A DNA stretch of 64,000 bases from Actinomyces naeslundii (GCF_001956585.1 NZ_MSRR01000002.1:28749-92748); one strand, 5' to 3'; positions 16,795 to 26,282 are shown, counted from the first letter of the stretch. A program made the numbers and translations. Notes: generated by a model from the letters alone, not told the origin.

Positions 16795-19617
16795 ATGAAG
16801 CGAGACTTTGTCGACAAACTGACGTCTATGGTGAAAGCTCAATGGATGCGATGGAAGCATCGGCGAGTAGGCAACTTTGACGTGTTCATTTCCTACAGTC
16901 ACGACCCATCTAGAACGCTCGCGTTTGCGTTGCACGACAGCTTAGAGAAGCTCAGTCGAAACTGGTACAGTTTCCGGGCGCTAAATGTCTTCTTAGATCG
17001 AAGTTCACTCGGACCGACGATGAGGCTGGAAAAAGAGCTTGAGAGTATTGTGAGTCGGTCTGAATGGCTTGTATGTATTTGTTCTGAGAACGCTGCCAAA
17101 TCGGACCCAGTCACTAAAGAACTTAATTGGTACATTGAACGGAACGGTGTTGAGAAACTCATACTTATTGTGGATGATGGTGTAATCTGTTGGGATCGAG
17201 AAGCGAAGAGTTTTTCTCAAACAACAACAAACATACCGAACGAGGTGCTGAGCAAAATTAAAGATGAGCCTCTATGGATAGATCTGAGAGGGAGGAACGA
17301 GTCGCAGGATTCCTTAGAAAATTATCCAGAATTTCTCGACGCGGTCCTTAGTATATCATCGCGAGTTCAGAACACGTCGAAAGAGACTCTTTTAGATCGC
17401 GAGAACAAGCGTCAGAATCGCCTTGTGAGATTTCGGTGGATGTCTTTCTCAGTACTTATCATCCTTCTCACAATCTCAGTGGCAATTTCTTGGTTTGCGG
17501 TATCTGCACGGAATGAAGCATTATCGAACTTAAATGTCGCGACTGCAAGAGCATTCGCTTCTCGAGCTAATGAGTTGTCTGATAGCGATGTAGCTGATTC
17601 TCAATTATATGCCGCGCAAGCGTGGGATCTTCATCAAGATGAAGTCACTCGGGCGGCGCTATTCAAATCCGTTGTAGAATCTCGCAATCTGGTGGGGAAT
17701 CGAATTACGTCAAGTAGCGTTACGTCGCTAGCCGCAAACTCTGATGCAACACTGATATTCGTTGGACATGAAGATGGAACGATGGAACGTTGGGAAACCA
17801 AAACGAACGCGCTGACACAGGTCGGAAAACTACGTTTTGCAGTAAAAAAAATTTCTGTGAATCGTTCCGGAGACGTTGTTGTGGCAACGGGATGGCGTGA
17901 CGTTTACCCTGGATACTATGAAGCCGAAGTAAAACTGTGGAAGTCGGGACAGGAAAAATGCGTCAGCAAGTTAGATCGTTATGGCGGTGCCGCCGTGTCT
18001 CCATCCGGAAAAACAGTTGCGCTACCGCCACAGGGATCTGGAGTTATGAAAGTACTGCATAGCGAATCGCAAGATTGCGGATGGTTGGATGTTGACATGC
18101 ATAGTCACTTCTCCACTAACGAGAACGATGCAATTGCGTTACCTGATGATAATTCTGTGGTCATTCAAAGCTACACATCAATAAGCACATACTCGCTTTC
18201 CGACCAGCAGCTTGTGTACCGTACTTGTAATTATATTGAGGGTCCAGACGATCAGTCTCCTGTTCTTTCGTCAAATGGTGGTCATAGCTTCGGGGAAAAG
18301 GGTGCTGTTTCATCGCATCAGAGTACTCCCGTGAATACTGACCCGGCTGTATCTCATGCGGAACTTGATTGGGAGAAACGTTACTACATAAGATCGCCGT
18401 TGCCGGCACTCTCAGATGATGGATTGACGGCTGCGGTAATTAACGCAGAGGGACTTACTGTATACGATGTCGAAGATGGTCGACCTAATCAATGGACCTT
18501 CACCTCTCTGCCTGTCGGTAATGAACTCTCCGCTTTGTCTGTGCCAACCAAGCATGTGATTATCACTGCAATCGGTTCAAACGTGTCATATTGGAGGATG
18601 GATATCCCGTCAAAAGTAATTCGGGAATATGAATCAACGGCAGGTCCCATGTGTGATGACTGCGCGGTTTCCCGAATTGCCCCATCTCAGTCAGGAAAGT
18701 ATTTGGCTCAGTACTGGAACAGCTCTAAAGGTGGCCGCATTTTTGTCCTTAATTTTGACGACGGTACGGAAAGTGTGGTTGAAGAAGGGGATTTTCTTGC
18801 GTGGCGAACCGATGAAGAATACTTTGCTATTCATGGTGGGAAGACTTGCCTTTATCGTGCGGTAGATGGCGCTTCTGAGCAATGCTGGAGCATACCTTCC
18901 TGGACCGATAATGACTCTACTTCTGGTCGTATTAAAGGAGTGTGGGATGGAAACTCTCTAAAGTTCTCAAATGGTGCAAGTGTTTGGAGTTTTGACTACA
19001 AAACGCATCAGTTCGGTCAAACTACGCCCGAGGGGCGTGTAGTTGAAATGACTGGCCATGGGATTGTGGTCTCTGAAGGTGGAGGCGATAGTTCTAGTCC
19101 TGGCATGTTCAAAGTAATTTATGACGATGGAGAAGTGGAGGCTTACGATCGTTATGTTTGGCTAGCTAATGATGGTTCTACTGTCAGTACGTCGGGGAGC
19201 GGAACTGTCGTTGCTAATACAAGATACGGAAAAATTGAGCAGCGTTCCTTTCTGGAAGGGCCTTCGGCTGTAAGTATTTCCAACAATGGTGAGTATCTTG
19301 CCTATGCTGATTCTCAGAATACTGTTTCGATATATTCTCTGGCTGCGGGCATGACGGTTGGAACAATTACGTTAACGGGGCGGCCGTATTCTGCTGCTGC
19401 AGTTCAATTTAGCCCCTCAGGTTCGTCACTTTATGCGAACTACTTCGATTCTTCGAAAGGTGTAGAAGTAACAGTGAAAGTTAATCTTGATCCCAACGTT
19501 TGGTACAGCAATGACTGTGGGGTTGTGCGTAGATCGGTTTCATCGGCAGAGTGGCGTCGGGTTACCGAAATGGATGAACCAAAGTCAGGCTTTGCTTGCT
19601 CAAGTTACGTCAATTGA
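16795..19617 (+). CDS. TIR domain - transmembrane - beta-propeller protein
   Basis: 940 residues from ATG 16795, which has AGGGAG 6 bases upstream. Order: TIR domain (about 28-180) with FDVFISYSHD at the first strand, FLDRSSLGPT for the second, and VTKELNWYI carrying the Glu equivalent to the TIR NADase catalytic residue; one membrane helix (about 215-237, SVLIILLTISVAISWFAV); a helical linker whose ASRANELSDSD...QLYAAQAWDLHQDE pattern is that found before WD40 repeats in STAND-type proteins; then about 600 residues of beta-propeller-like repeats with S-x-x-G and WD-like turns. Family knowledge suggests a sensor (propeller) controlling an NAD-cleaving or signal-making TIR in immunity. Base composition is A+T-rich against the neighbours, indicating transfer. 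Fold calls are by eye. Confidence 0.8.
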   Translation: MKRDFVDKLTSMVKAQWMRWKHRRVGNFDVFISYSHDPSRTLAFALHDSLEKLSRNWYSFRALNVFLDRSSLGPTMRLEKELESIVSRSEWLVCICSENAAKSDPVTKELNWYIERNGVEKLILIVDDGVICWDREAKSFSQTTTNIPNEVLSKIKDEPLWIDLRGRNESQDSLENYPEFLDAVLSISSRVQNTSKETLLDRENKRQNRLVRFRWMSFSVLIILLTISVAISWFAVSARNEALSNLNVATARAFASRANELSDSDVADSQLYAAQAWDLHQDEVTRAALFKSVVESRNLVGNRITSSSVTSLAANSDATLIFVGHEDGTMERWETKTNALTQVGKLRFAVKKISVNRSGDVVVATGWRDVYPGYYEAEVKLWKSGQEKCVSKLDRYGGAAVSPSGKTVALPPQGSGVMKVLHSESQDCGWLDVDMHSHFSTNENDAIALPDDNSVVIQSYTSISTYSLSDQQLVYRTCNYIEGPDDQSPVLSSNGGHSFGEKGAVSSHQSTPVNTDPAVSHAELDWEKRYYIRSPLPALSDDGLTAAVINAEGLTVYDVEDGRPNQWTFTSLPVGNELSALSVPTKHVIITAIGSNVSYWRMDIPSKVIREYESTAGPMCDDCAVSRIAPSQSGKYLAQYWNSSKGGRIFVLNFDDGTESVVEEGDFLAWRTDEEYFAIHGGKTCLYRAVDGASEQCWSIPSWTDNDSTSGRIKGVWDGNSLKFSNGASVWSFDYKTHQFGQTTPEGRVVEMTGHGIVVSEGGGDSSSPGMFKVIYDDGEVEAYDRYVWLANDGSTVSTSGSGTVVANTRYGKIEQRSFLEGPSAVSISNNGEYLAYADSQNTVSIYSLAAGMTVGTITLTGRPYSAAAVQFSPSGSSLYANYFDSSKGVEVTVKVNLDPNVWYSNDCGVVRRSVSSAEWRRVTEMDEPKSGFACSSYVN

Positions 19618-20026
19618 GTCCTTCCTGCCTAGGTCTTTGCGAATGATGTTCGAGAATGGTGTCGAGATAGTTCTGTTCTGGAGGTGAGGGGTAGGGCTGA
19701 TGTGTCCCACTGGCGAGGTGACGACCGTTTTCACGAGGACGGCACGGTGCTGCGGCACCTGGACATCAGCTTATCGGCCCGCACAACATGATCCACGACG
19801 GAGACTTCTACAACCCACGATCGGCAGCACAGTCATCCATTGCTGCTTGACATACCAATTAGGAGCACCCCAGGTGAGAAAACCAGCTCTCTTTGTAGTG
19901 GTGGGTATGTTTCGGAACTGAGTTGCACAGTTCGGGCTGGTATGTGCTTCTGGATGGGATTTTTCGTTGGAATGGTAACGGTGGGGTGGTCGTTGTAGGT
20001 CACTAAGCTGACGGTAGGATCTGGGG
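19618..20026. other. Gene-free stretch with relic sequence
   Basis: About 410 bases without a convincing gene. High-G+C and A+T-rich pieces alternate. A short segment around 19710-19760 is open and codon-biased like core genes (reading HEDGTVLRHLDIS) but is not attached to any gene, so it looks like a relic. Bases after about 19920 lead into the IS1634-like transposase start. Confidence 0.4.
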
Positions 20027-20154
20027 GTGAGCCCGTACCTGCGCAAGGTCAAGACCATCTCGGGGGCCACGGCCGCGTAGGTCTTGGTCAAGGAGAACGG
20101 TGTGCGCCGGATTGTGGAGCACCTGGGATCGGCTCATGACGAGGCAGGGCTGGA

Positions 20155-21536
20155 TGTCAAGCCCCGGGTTTTGTGGAGGCTGGTTTATCTGGTGCCGGTG
20201 GTTGCCGGTTGTGATTGTTCCTGGCGGTGGCAGTCGGGTGCCCAGGCGGCTTCGTGCTCGGCGGGGGTTCGCATCCCGATGGCGGAGTGTGGCCGGGTGG
20301 TGGTGAACCAGTGCACCCACTCAGCGGTGGCGACCACGGGCGGCGTCGATGTCCTGCCAGGGTCCTTGGTTGCGGATGAGCTCGGCCTTGTACAGCGAGT
20401 TGAGCGCCTCGGCCAGAGCAAAGCCAAAAGGAGTCGCCCTTCGACCCCACCGAGGCGACCGCCTCGCAGTCGGCCAGAGCCTGACCGTAGCGAATAGACC
20501 TGTACTGCACCCCACGGTCGCAAGTGATGCACCAGGCCCGTCAGGTCGGCCCCCTGACGTTTCCGTTGCCAGACGGCCATCTGAAGGGCGTCCAGGGCCA
20601 GGTCGGTGCACAGGCTCGTGGAGGTCTGCCAGCCGATGAGCCTCCGCGAGTACACGTCGGTCACGAAAGCCACATAGACCCACCCGGAGAAGGCGCGTAC
20701 ATAGGAGGGGGCATTTCCCGCTTGCGGGGGAATGTCGGCGACCCACAGCTCATCGGGAGCAAACGCCTCGAAGTGGCGCTTGACCAGGTCGGCCGGATAC
20801 TGCTCTCGCGGCGCGCTGCGCGTGGTGCGCGGGGACCTGGCACGGCGGACGCCGCGCAGGCCCAGGTCGCCCATGAGGCGTTCGACGGTGCACCGGGCCA
20901 CGTAACCGGCACCGTGACGCTCGGCGCTCTCAGGTCGGCCCCGCATCACGTGCATCTTGCGGGTCCCCAGCACCGAGTAGCTGGTTCTCATGGACTCGTC
21001 TGATCTCGGCCTTGAGGATCTCATCGCGCACGCTCCTGGCGCTAGGAGACCGGCTACGGCGGGCGTGAGTCACGTGCTCGGGGCGATCTTGACTCCGGCG
21101 CCAGTGAGCACCTTGCAGATCGGCCAGGCCCCGAACTCCTCCTTCTTGATCGCAATGTACTGGCAGATCAACGAGATGGGCGCTCACACTCCGCCGCGAT
21201 AGACAAGCCGACGCTCTCTTCAGCATCGCGTTGGCTCTTCGCAGCTCTCGGACCTCTTTCTCAAGCTCCTTGATCCGCTGCGCCTCGTCAGTGGTGGTTC
21301 CCGGCCTCAGACCACCATCGACCTGGGCCTTCTTGACCCAGGTGCGCAGAGCCTCAAGGTGGACACCCAGCTCCTCGCCGATCCTGCGGATCGCGCCCTT
21401 GGCCCGCGCCGGGTCAGCCAACGCGTCCAACGCCATCCTCGTGGCCCGCTCGCGCAGCTCATCGGGATACTTCTTCTGTCCCATGACAGTGATCCTTCCG
21501 TGTCATCACTGCCTCCATCAAACCCGGGACGATTCA
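20155..21536 (-). mobile_element. IS3-family insertion sequence (copy 1), decayed
   Basis: 1382 bases with imperfect terminal inverted repeats of about 26 bp (left begins TGTCAAGCCCCGGG, right ends with CCCGGGACGATTCA) and TG...CA ends. Both flanks carry GGA (20152-20154 and 21537-21539), a 3-bp target duplication as expected for IS3. It lies inside the IS1634-like transposase gene. Its own transposase genes, on the minus strand, are broken. Confidence 0.85.
20185..21484 (-). pseudogene. OrfA/OrfB transposase of IS3 copy 1
   Basis: OrfA begins at 21484 (MGQKKYPDELRERATRMALD) with a helix-turn-helix and a leucine-zipper-like ELEKEVRELRRANAMLKRA, then loses its frame. OrfB pieces follow in several frames: RCTVERLMGDLGLRGVRRA, LWVADI with the first DDE Asp, and SGWVYVAFVTDVYSRRLIGWQ. 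The second Asp segment (normally VHHSDRGVQY) is frameshifted, while the C-terminal HSAIGMRTPAEHEAAW is legible. A 24-base in-frame insert with a small palindrome (CCCGCAAGCGGG) follows the first Asp. Not functional as it stands. Confidence 0.8.
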
Positions 21537-22050
21537 GGAGGTCTTGCTGGAGGCTGGGCGGCAGAAGATCGCCGGCAGGCAGGGTCAGGGGCTGCTGGAC
21601 CTGGAGTCCCTGGAACCAAAACCTGGATGTACTGGCCTGGTCGGCACCACGGTGGAGACCAAGCGCTCGGTCCTGCTGTGGGAGGTCCTGCACCCACCTG
21701 GGGCTGGGCGAAGCGGCCGGGGGTGATTGGGCTTTTGAGCAGATGGTTCTGACGCGCTTGATCGAGCCGACCGCCTGCAAGGCCCAGGTTCCCCGTGTGC
21801 TGGGTGACCTGGGCCTGGATGCGGTCAGCGTACGGACCTTGTTCCGGTCTCTTGGGCATTGTGCCGAGCGGGGTTACCGGGAGGCGATTTCTCAGGTCCT
21901 GTTCGATCACGTCACCGTCACCAGGGAACTGGCGCTGTGCCTGTACGACGTGACCACCCTGTACTTCGAGGCTGAGCGTGAGGAAGACCTGAGGCGGGTG
22001 GGTTCCTGGTAAGGAGAGGAGGTCGATCCCCGGATCTTCGTGGGGGGGGT

Positions 22051-22339
22051 GAGGCCTGTCCGGTTTGCTGTGTAAGCGTTTTACAGGTAGGGGGTTGATT
22101 TGGTCGGGGTATGCGGTGTGGTGGGACTGGGCCGGGGTCTTGTATCTGGTCGGTGGTGCTCTGTCCTTCGACGAGCTTTCCCTTGGCCTTGCGCTTGACT
22201 GGGGCGGTCCTTTGTCTTTGTCGCGTTCTCGGGCTCGTTTGTCCACAGGTGTCGCAGATCGCCAGCTTTCAGCAGCTTGATTACCGCATCGTCAGGGGGG
22301 GAGTGTCCGCGGTTCATCGGTGATCCTTGCGTAGCTGGT
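22051..22339. other. Sequence between IS relics, no identifiable gene
   Basis: About 290 high-G+C bases, strongly T/G-rich on the plus strand. A minus-strand frame is open but its translation is Pro/Thr/Lys-rich without recognised motifs. The second IS3 element has inserted at its right end; the sequence resumes at 23616. Confidence 0.35.
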
Positions 22340-22404
22340 TGGAGTGCGTTGTGTTTCTCGGACAGGGGGAGTTTTTCTTCCTGTGAGTCGATAGGATGGA
22401 GACC

Positions 22405-22689
22405 ATGCCAGCAGCGAAATACTCGGAGGAGTTCAAGGCCCAGGTCGTGCGTGAGGTCATTGAGAAGGACCGCACGATCGCCTCGGTGGCGGCCTCGTAT
22501 GATCTTGTGGCCCAGACGGTGGGTAACTGGGTAGCAAAGTACAGAAAAGATCATGCCACCGATCAGGACCGCCAGAAGGCCTCCGAGTCAGCGGAGATCG
22601 CAAAGCTGAAGGCGGAGGTTCGTGAGCTGCGTCAGGAGAACGAGTTCTTGAAAAAAGCTGCCGCCTTCTTCGCAAAGGAACGACCGTGA
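22405..22689 (+). CDS. IS3-family OrfA
   Basis: 94 residues: MPAAKYSEEFKAQVVREV then a helix-turn-helix (TIASVAASYDLVAQTVGNW) and a coiled-coil zipper (AKLKAEVRELRQENEFLKKA). It binds the IS ends and regulates transposition. The run AAAAAAG at 22651-22657 is the classical IS3 slippery sequence, and the -1 frame is open from there into orfB, so an OrfAB fusion could be made; the codon phase (AAA AAA G) is not the usual one. ATG 22396 is an alternative start. It overlaps orfB by four bases. Confidence 0.85.
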   Translation: MPAAKYSEEFKAQVVREVIEKDRTIASVAASYDLVAQTVGNWVAKYRKDHATDQDRQKASESAEIAKLKAEVRELRQENEFLKKAAAFFAKERP

Positions 22690-23571
22690 CCGAGCGTTAC
22701 GAGCTCATCAATCGCGAAGAAGGCCATTACCCTACCTCCTCGATGTGCCGGTGGGCCGGTGTCTCACGGTCCGGCTACTACTCCTGGCGCGACCGACCTG
22801 AGTCCATCACCAAAACGAAAAGAAAAGAGCTCAGTATCATCATCAAGGATGCCTTTGCCGACTCCGACGGCACTTACGGGTACCGAAGGATCCAGGCCTG
22901 CCTGGAGAGGCGTGGCGTGAGAGTAGATGGCGCCACGATCCGCTCCATCATGCACGAGCTGGGCCTTGAGGCCGCGCAGCCACGGGCGAAGGTCCGTACT
23001 ACCGGGCCGGCCGCGGACCTCGATGAGCGCCCCGACCTGGTGGGGCGGGGCTTCACCGCCGACAAGCCTGGGCGTAGGTGGTGCGGGGACATCACTTATA
23101 TCAGTACGTGGGCCGGGTTCGTCTATCTTGCTACGGTTCTGGACTGCTGCACCAAGAAGGTCGTGGGGTACGCGATGGCCGATCATATGCGCACCTCGCT
23201 GGTGTGTGAGGCCATCGACATGGCAGCCAGGCGCTGTCCGGCCCGGGAAGGGTGTGACGGTCTTTCACTCCGACCGGGGCAGTCAGTGCACGTCGCAGAA
23301 GTTTCTGGACCACCTGAAGTCCTATGGTATCCGTCCGTCCGTGGGGCGTACGGGGGTGTGCTGGGACAATGCGTGGGCGGAATCATTTAACGCCACGCTC
23401 AAGAACGAGAGAGTGCATAGAATGGTGTACCCCACGAGACAGAAAACGGTTAACGATATTGACTCGTGGATCGAGCTGAGATACAATCATGTTCGCCTTC
23501 ACTCAGCCCTGGGATACCGCACACCTAATGAGGTTGAGCAAGAACTCCTGGGCCTAACCAAGGCAGCCTGA
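22686..23571 (+). pseudogene. IS3-family OrfB transposase, one frameshift
   Basis: Integrase-core transposase. The first part reads RYELINREEGHYPTSSMCRW, then GTYGYRRIQACLERRGV and WCGDITYISTWAGFVYLATV with the first Asp. Near 23240-23255 the frame shifts by one base (in the CCCGGGAAGGG run); the rest, VTVFHSDRGSQCTSQKF (second Asp) and GVCWDNAWAESFNATLKNE (Glu), then HVRLHSALGYRTPNE, is intact in the next frame. All three DDE residues are present across the two frames. Either a recent inactivating indel or a sequencing error in a homopolymer-like run. Confidence 0.85.
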
Positions 23572-23665
23572 AACACCAAACAAGCAGTGTCCGAAAAACA
23601 CCCAGCAGTCCAGGTAGTTCGCAGTTGACCTGTTTCAGTGTTGTTGTCGGCTTTGGGTGGTTGGA

Positions 23666-25061
23666 TCAGGCATCATTGTGGTCTTCTGGGTTGGTTTGAT
23701 TGTGTTGTTGTCTTTCTGTTGTGGGCAGGTCGTTGTCGGGCGGCTTGTTCCAGCTCGTCCTGGCGGGCTTTGCGGATGGCGGGTCCGCGTCCTTCGTGCT
23801 CATCGAGAGGGGCGGATGTAGCCGATGTCCGGGGTGCAGGGGCTGGCTGTTGTACTCGAGGCGGACCGAGTCGGGCTCGGCGGTGAGTACGGCGGGGTCG
23901 GTGATGGCCAGCAGGTGGGGCCGCTCAGCCTTGATCGTTCCGCCCCGTGACTCGATCCAGGTCTGGTCGGTGGCAGTCGCCGGGCGCCCGAAGTGCTGAG
24001 CGATGGCGACCATGGCCATGAACCGGCGGGTGCTGGCGGCGATCATCTGAGTCCCGTTGTCCGAGACGGCCAGCAGCAGCGCAGTCAGATCATCATCGCC
24101 GTCCAGGACCAGCTGACGCTTAAGGGCGTCAGCGCGTTCCAAGGCGGAGGTGAGCAGGTCCTCGGCCTCCAGGGCCTGCCAGGTGGCGAGGCGGACCTGG
24201 ATGTGGGTCTCCTCCGCGGAGACGGGCGTGGGTGATCCGCTTGCGCCAGACAGGTCCTCGATGATCAGCACCGTCATCGCGCAGGTGGCGAAGTGGGTGG
24301 AGTCGTGGATCTATATCGAGCTGGGCTGGTACGTTGCCCGGTCAGGGAAGGGACGACGCTTGGAGCCCGACGGCCGGGGCGGGTGCCCGGTAGCGCAGGT
24401 CATGGTCGTTCAGCACTCGGCGGATCGTGGAGGCCCAGGCCCACAAGCAGCCCGCCCGTAGGAGCCGTGGTGAGCCAGGCGCCGGTGGGAGAAGTCCTTG
24501 GCGGCGAAGGTCTCGAAGGCCTCCACGATCGCCTCGGCCTCGCTCGGCACCAGCGCGCCCGGCGAGGCTCCGGGCCGACCATCATCCAGCTTCTTCCCAC
24601 TGTCCTGGTGGCGTCTGAAGCGCCGGTGGCGTCTGTCGGACAGCCCTAGGACCTCACAGGTTGGAGACGGGCCAGCCCCAGCCTGCGGCGTAGTCGACCA
24701 GGTCGAGTAGCCCCTGCTTGGTGGCTGTGTCCACACCGGCGGGAACCGGTTCGGTGGGCATCAGGCCAAGCCACCCTTTTTCCTCCAGCACCACCAGCCC
24801 GGCCGCCTGCTCGGTCACCGCGTGCGTGAGTCGGTCAATCTCGGCCCGGGCCTGGTCAAGCACGACGTTACGGGCAGGCTTACCCGAGACTCCTGGCCGT
24901 GAGGCGGCCAGCGCCTCCACAGCGCCCTGCCTGGCGACCTGCCGCAACCGCATGATCGTGGAACGGTCCACCCCGGCCTGCGCGGCAGCCGCTCCGACCA
25001 TGGTCTGGCCACGCATCAGCTGCACGTAGATGTCGTACTTCTTTGAGGGAGACAAGAACAC
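23666..25061 (-). pseudogene. Integrase-core transposase relic
   Basis: Pieces of one minus-strand transposase in different frames. The N-terminus (from 25061) is MFLSPSKKYDIYVQLMRGQT with a helix-turn-helix (AAAAQAGVDRSTIMRLRQVA). A middle block follows (VPSEAEAIVEAFETFAAKDFSHRRLAHHG). The C-terminal part (24277-23666) reads LLAVSDNGTQMIAASTRRF, the SDNG being the second DDE Asp, then RGGTIKAERPHL with the Glu and a Pro/Gln-rich tail. At least two frame breaks separate them, so it is inactive. Ends and target duplication were not resolved. Subfamily not identified. Confidence 0.7.
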
Positions 25062-25343
25062 CTTGGCCCGGCGCCCAGCGCTTTCGTCGTGTCAGCATCA
25101 CTATCACTCATCGCACACCCTCCTCAGGTGCCACGAAAACCTTACAGACGCGGTCTAATCATCACCCCAAGACCAGACACGAACACTGCATCAAGTCAGA
25201 AGGCGCCCAAAATCAACAATATGAGGAGAGGTTATTGTGACGACTCCGTTAGTGTGGGTTGTAGGAGAATCTAGAAGGATCACACAGCGACCGCGTTGCC
25301 ACCAACAGCAGCCCAACCACCGCTCTACACCACATTACGGAGC
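25062..25343. other. Gene-free stretch after transposase relic
   Basis: No credible gene. A GAGGAGAGG followed by GTG at 25238 could begin a roughly 40-codon frame but its translation has no recognisable content. Composition falls from G+C-rich to A+T-rich along this stretch. Confidence 0.35.
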
Positions 25344-25433
25344 ACTACCTGGCTGAACCGATACAACACTGTGCGCCGCCATTCCTGCTGTAACCACCTA
25401 CAAAAAAACTCAACGGTGACAACCGCCGGATAA
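25344..25433 (+). pseudogene. C-terminal scrap of an IS3-type transposase
   Basis: Thirty codons reading TTWLNRYNTVRRHSCCNHLQ before a stop. The W-x-x-x-Y-N-x-x-R-R-H-S pattern is the end of the IS3-type integrase core. Nothing else of the gene remains. It shows the island has taken several IS insertions and losses. Confidence 0.5.
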
Positions 25434-25496
25434 ACCAATCTCCGTGCCCAACAACAAGCGACAAGGTTCATTCTCAAATACGAAGACCGAAATATT

Positions 25497-26006
25497 TCAA
25501 TATTCTCTATAGTGCGCCCTAACTTTTCCAGCCCAGTTCTGGATCACCGTCTTAAGTAGTTGATCCTGGTAACCTGTAGGTAGATTTCTAGGAAGATTCT
25601 GGATGAATACTTCGCTCACGCCGGGATCGAAGACACCTCCACCTATACCGTCTTCGCAAAACACGACGAGCGGAAGGCGCAACGCAAAAAGAAGACCCGC
25701 TTCTAGATTGTTCCAGGGAGTCGGAAAAGACACGTCCTTGACCATCTTTTGCTGAGATGTTCCAGGCTTTATCGTTACCGCCTCAGCAAACATCTGTTCG
25801 AATCCAAGTATAACACCGCCTGAGCAGTGCCTTGCGATTGAATACACCTCTTTGAGTGGAAACTCAATACCAAAGTCAGAACCGCCTAAAGTCCTCGGTT
25901 CAAGTCCTTCGCTCGTGAGTAGATCCGTCATGTAATCCCGAACAGCACTTTGCTCGATCGACATTTTAGTGGGGCATGAAACAAACACAGGAATACGTGC
26001 CGGCAT
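25497..26006 (-). CDS. Small Rossmann-like protein in the TIR-SLOG cluster, candidate nucleotide-processing protein
   Basis: 169 residues from ATG 26006, chosen because GGAG lies 9 bases upstream; ATG 26021 is the alternative. Strand-helix alternation is clear: PVFVSCPTKMS, SEGLEPRTLGGSDFG, HCSGGVILGF, then SFPTPWNNLEAGLLFAL, RLPLVVFCEDGIGGGVFD. The PWNNLEAGLLFALRLP block with a Glu before a helix, next to a strand, resembles TIR-like and nucleoside-deoxyribosyltransferase-like folds used in nucleotide-based immunity. I cannot name the family. It follows the two TIR-SLOG genes on the same strand, 276 bases after the second. A+T-rich like them. Confidence 0.6.
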   Translation of the reverse strand: MPARIPVFVSCPTKMSIEQSAVRDYMTDLLTSEGLEPRTLGGSDFGIEFPLKEVYSIARHCSGGVILGFEQMFAEAVTIKPGTSQQKMVKDVSFPTPWNNLEAGLLFALRLPLVVFCEDGIGGGVFDPGVSEVFIQNLPRNLPTGYQDQLLKTVIQNWAGKVRAHYREY

Positions 26007-26282
26007 AATTGTATACTCCATCTGTGTGTGAGACTACGATAGTAAAAAGTGAATATCTTGCTCACGTGCGAGGAACGCACCTGAAGTTAGCATTACCATA
26101 GTCAGCCATCCCCTCTTGCTCTCAAAGGTACAACTATAATTTTACTATGGTGTAAAGATAACGAAAACGGCAGAATCTACCGTTAAGAAACATAACCTAG
26201 TACCTGCATAAGAAGATGATCATGATGATGCCGTACATGTTTGGTGTAACGGCAGAAAACATCAAATAACGCAAAGTGTGTT
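26007..26282. other. A+T-rich gap within the TIR-SLOG cluster
   Basis: 276 bases, the most A+T-rich stretch of the window, between the second TIR-SLOG gene and the small protein gene. No gene seen. It probably holds a separate minus-strand promoter for the small gene; around 26130-26150 the minus strand reads TAGTAAAATTATAG, a possible -10 region. Confidence 0.4.

Larger units (their letters stand above)
20027..22050 (+). pseudogene. IS1634-like transposase, split by an IS3-family element
   Basis: Two pieces of one transposase. The left piece (20027-20154) reads MSPYLRKVKTISGATAA, a stop (TAG at 20078), then VRRIVEHLGSAHDEAGL, the typical N-terminus of IS1634-family transposases. The right piece (21540-about 22050) continues VLLEAGRQKIAG and later gives LTRLIEPTACKAQ and LCLYDVTTLYFEAE, the DDE-region motifs of that family. 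Removing the inserted IS and one GGA copy rejoins the frame exactly. The internal stop, a frameshift near 21700 and another near 22010, and loss of the 3' end show it is dead and was probably dead for some time. Confidence 0.8.
22340..23612 (+). mobile_element. IS3-family insertion sequence (copy 2)
   Basis: 1273 bases. Terminal inverted repeats of about 28 bp with roughly 21 matches (left TGGAGTGCGTTGTGTTTC..., right ...ACACCCAGCAGTCCA). GGT flanks both ends (22337-22339 and 23613-23615), a 3-bp target duplication. It carries orfA and orfB in the standard overlapping arrangement and is of a different subgroup from copy 1. It looks recent apart from one frameshift in orfB. Confidence 0.88.

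Noticed and set aside
22651..22657. Certain programmed -1 frameshift in IS3 copy 2
   Set aside because: AAAAAAG is present and the -1 frame is open, but the codon phase is AAA AAA G rather than A AAA AAG, so it is left as possible only.
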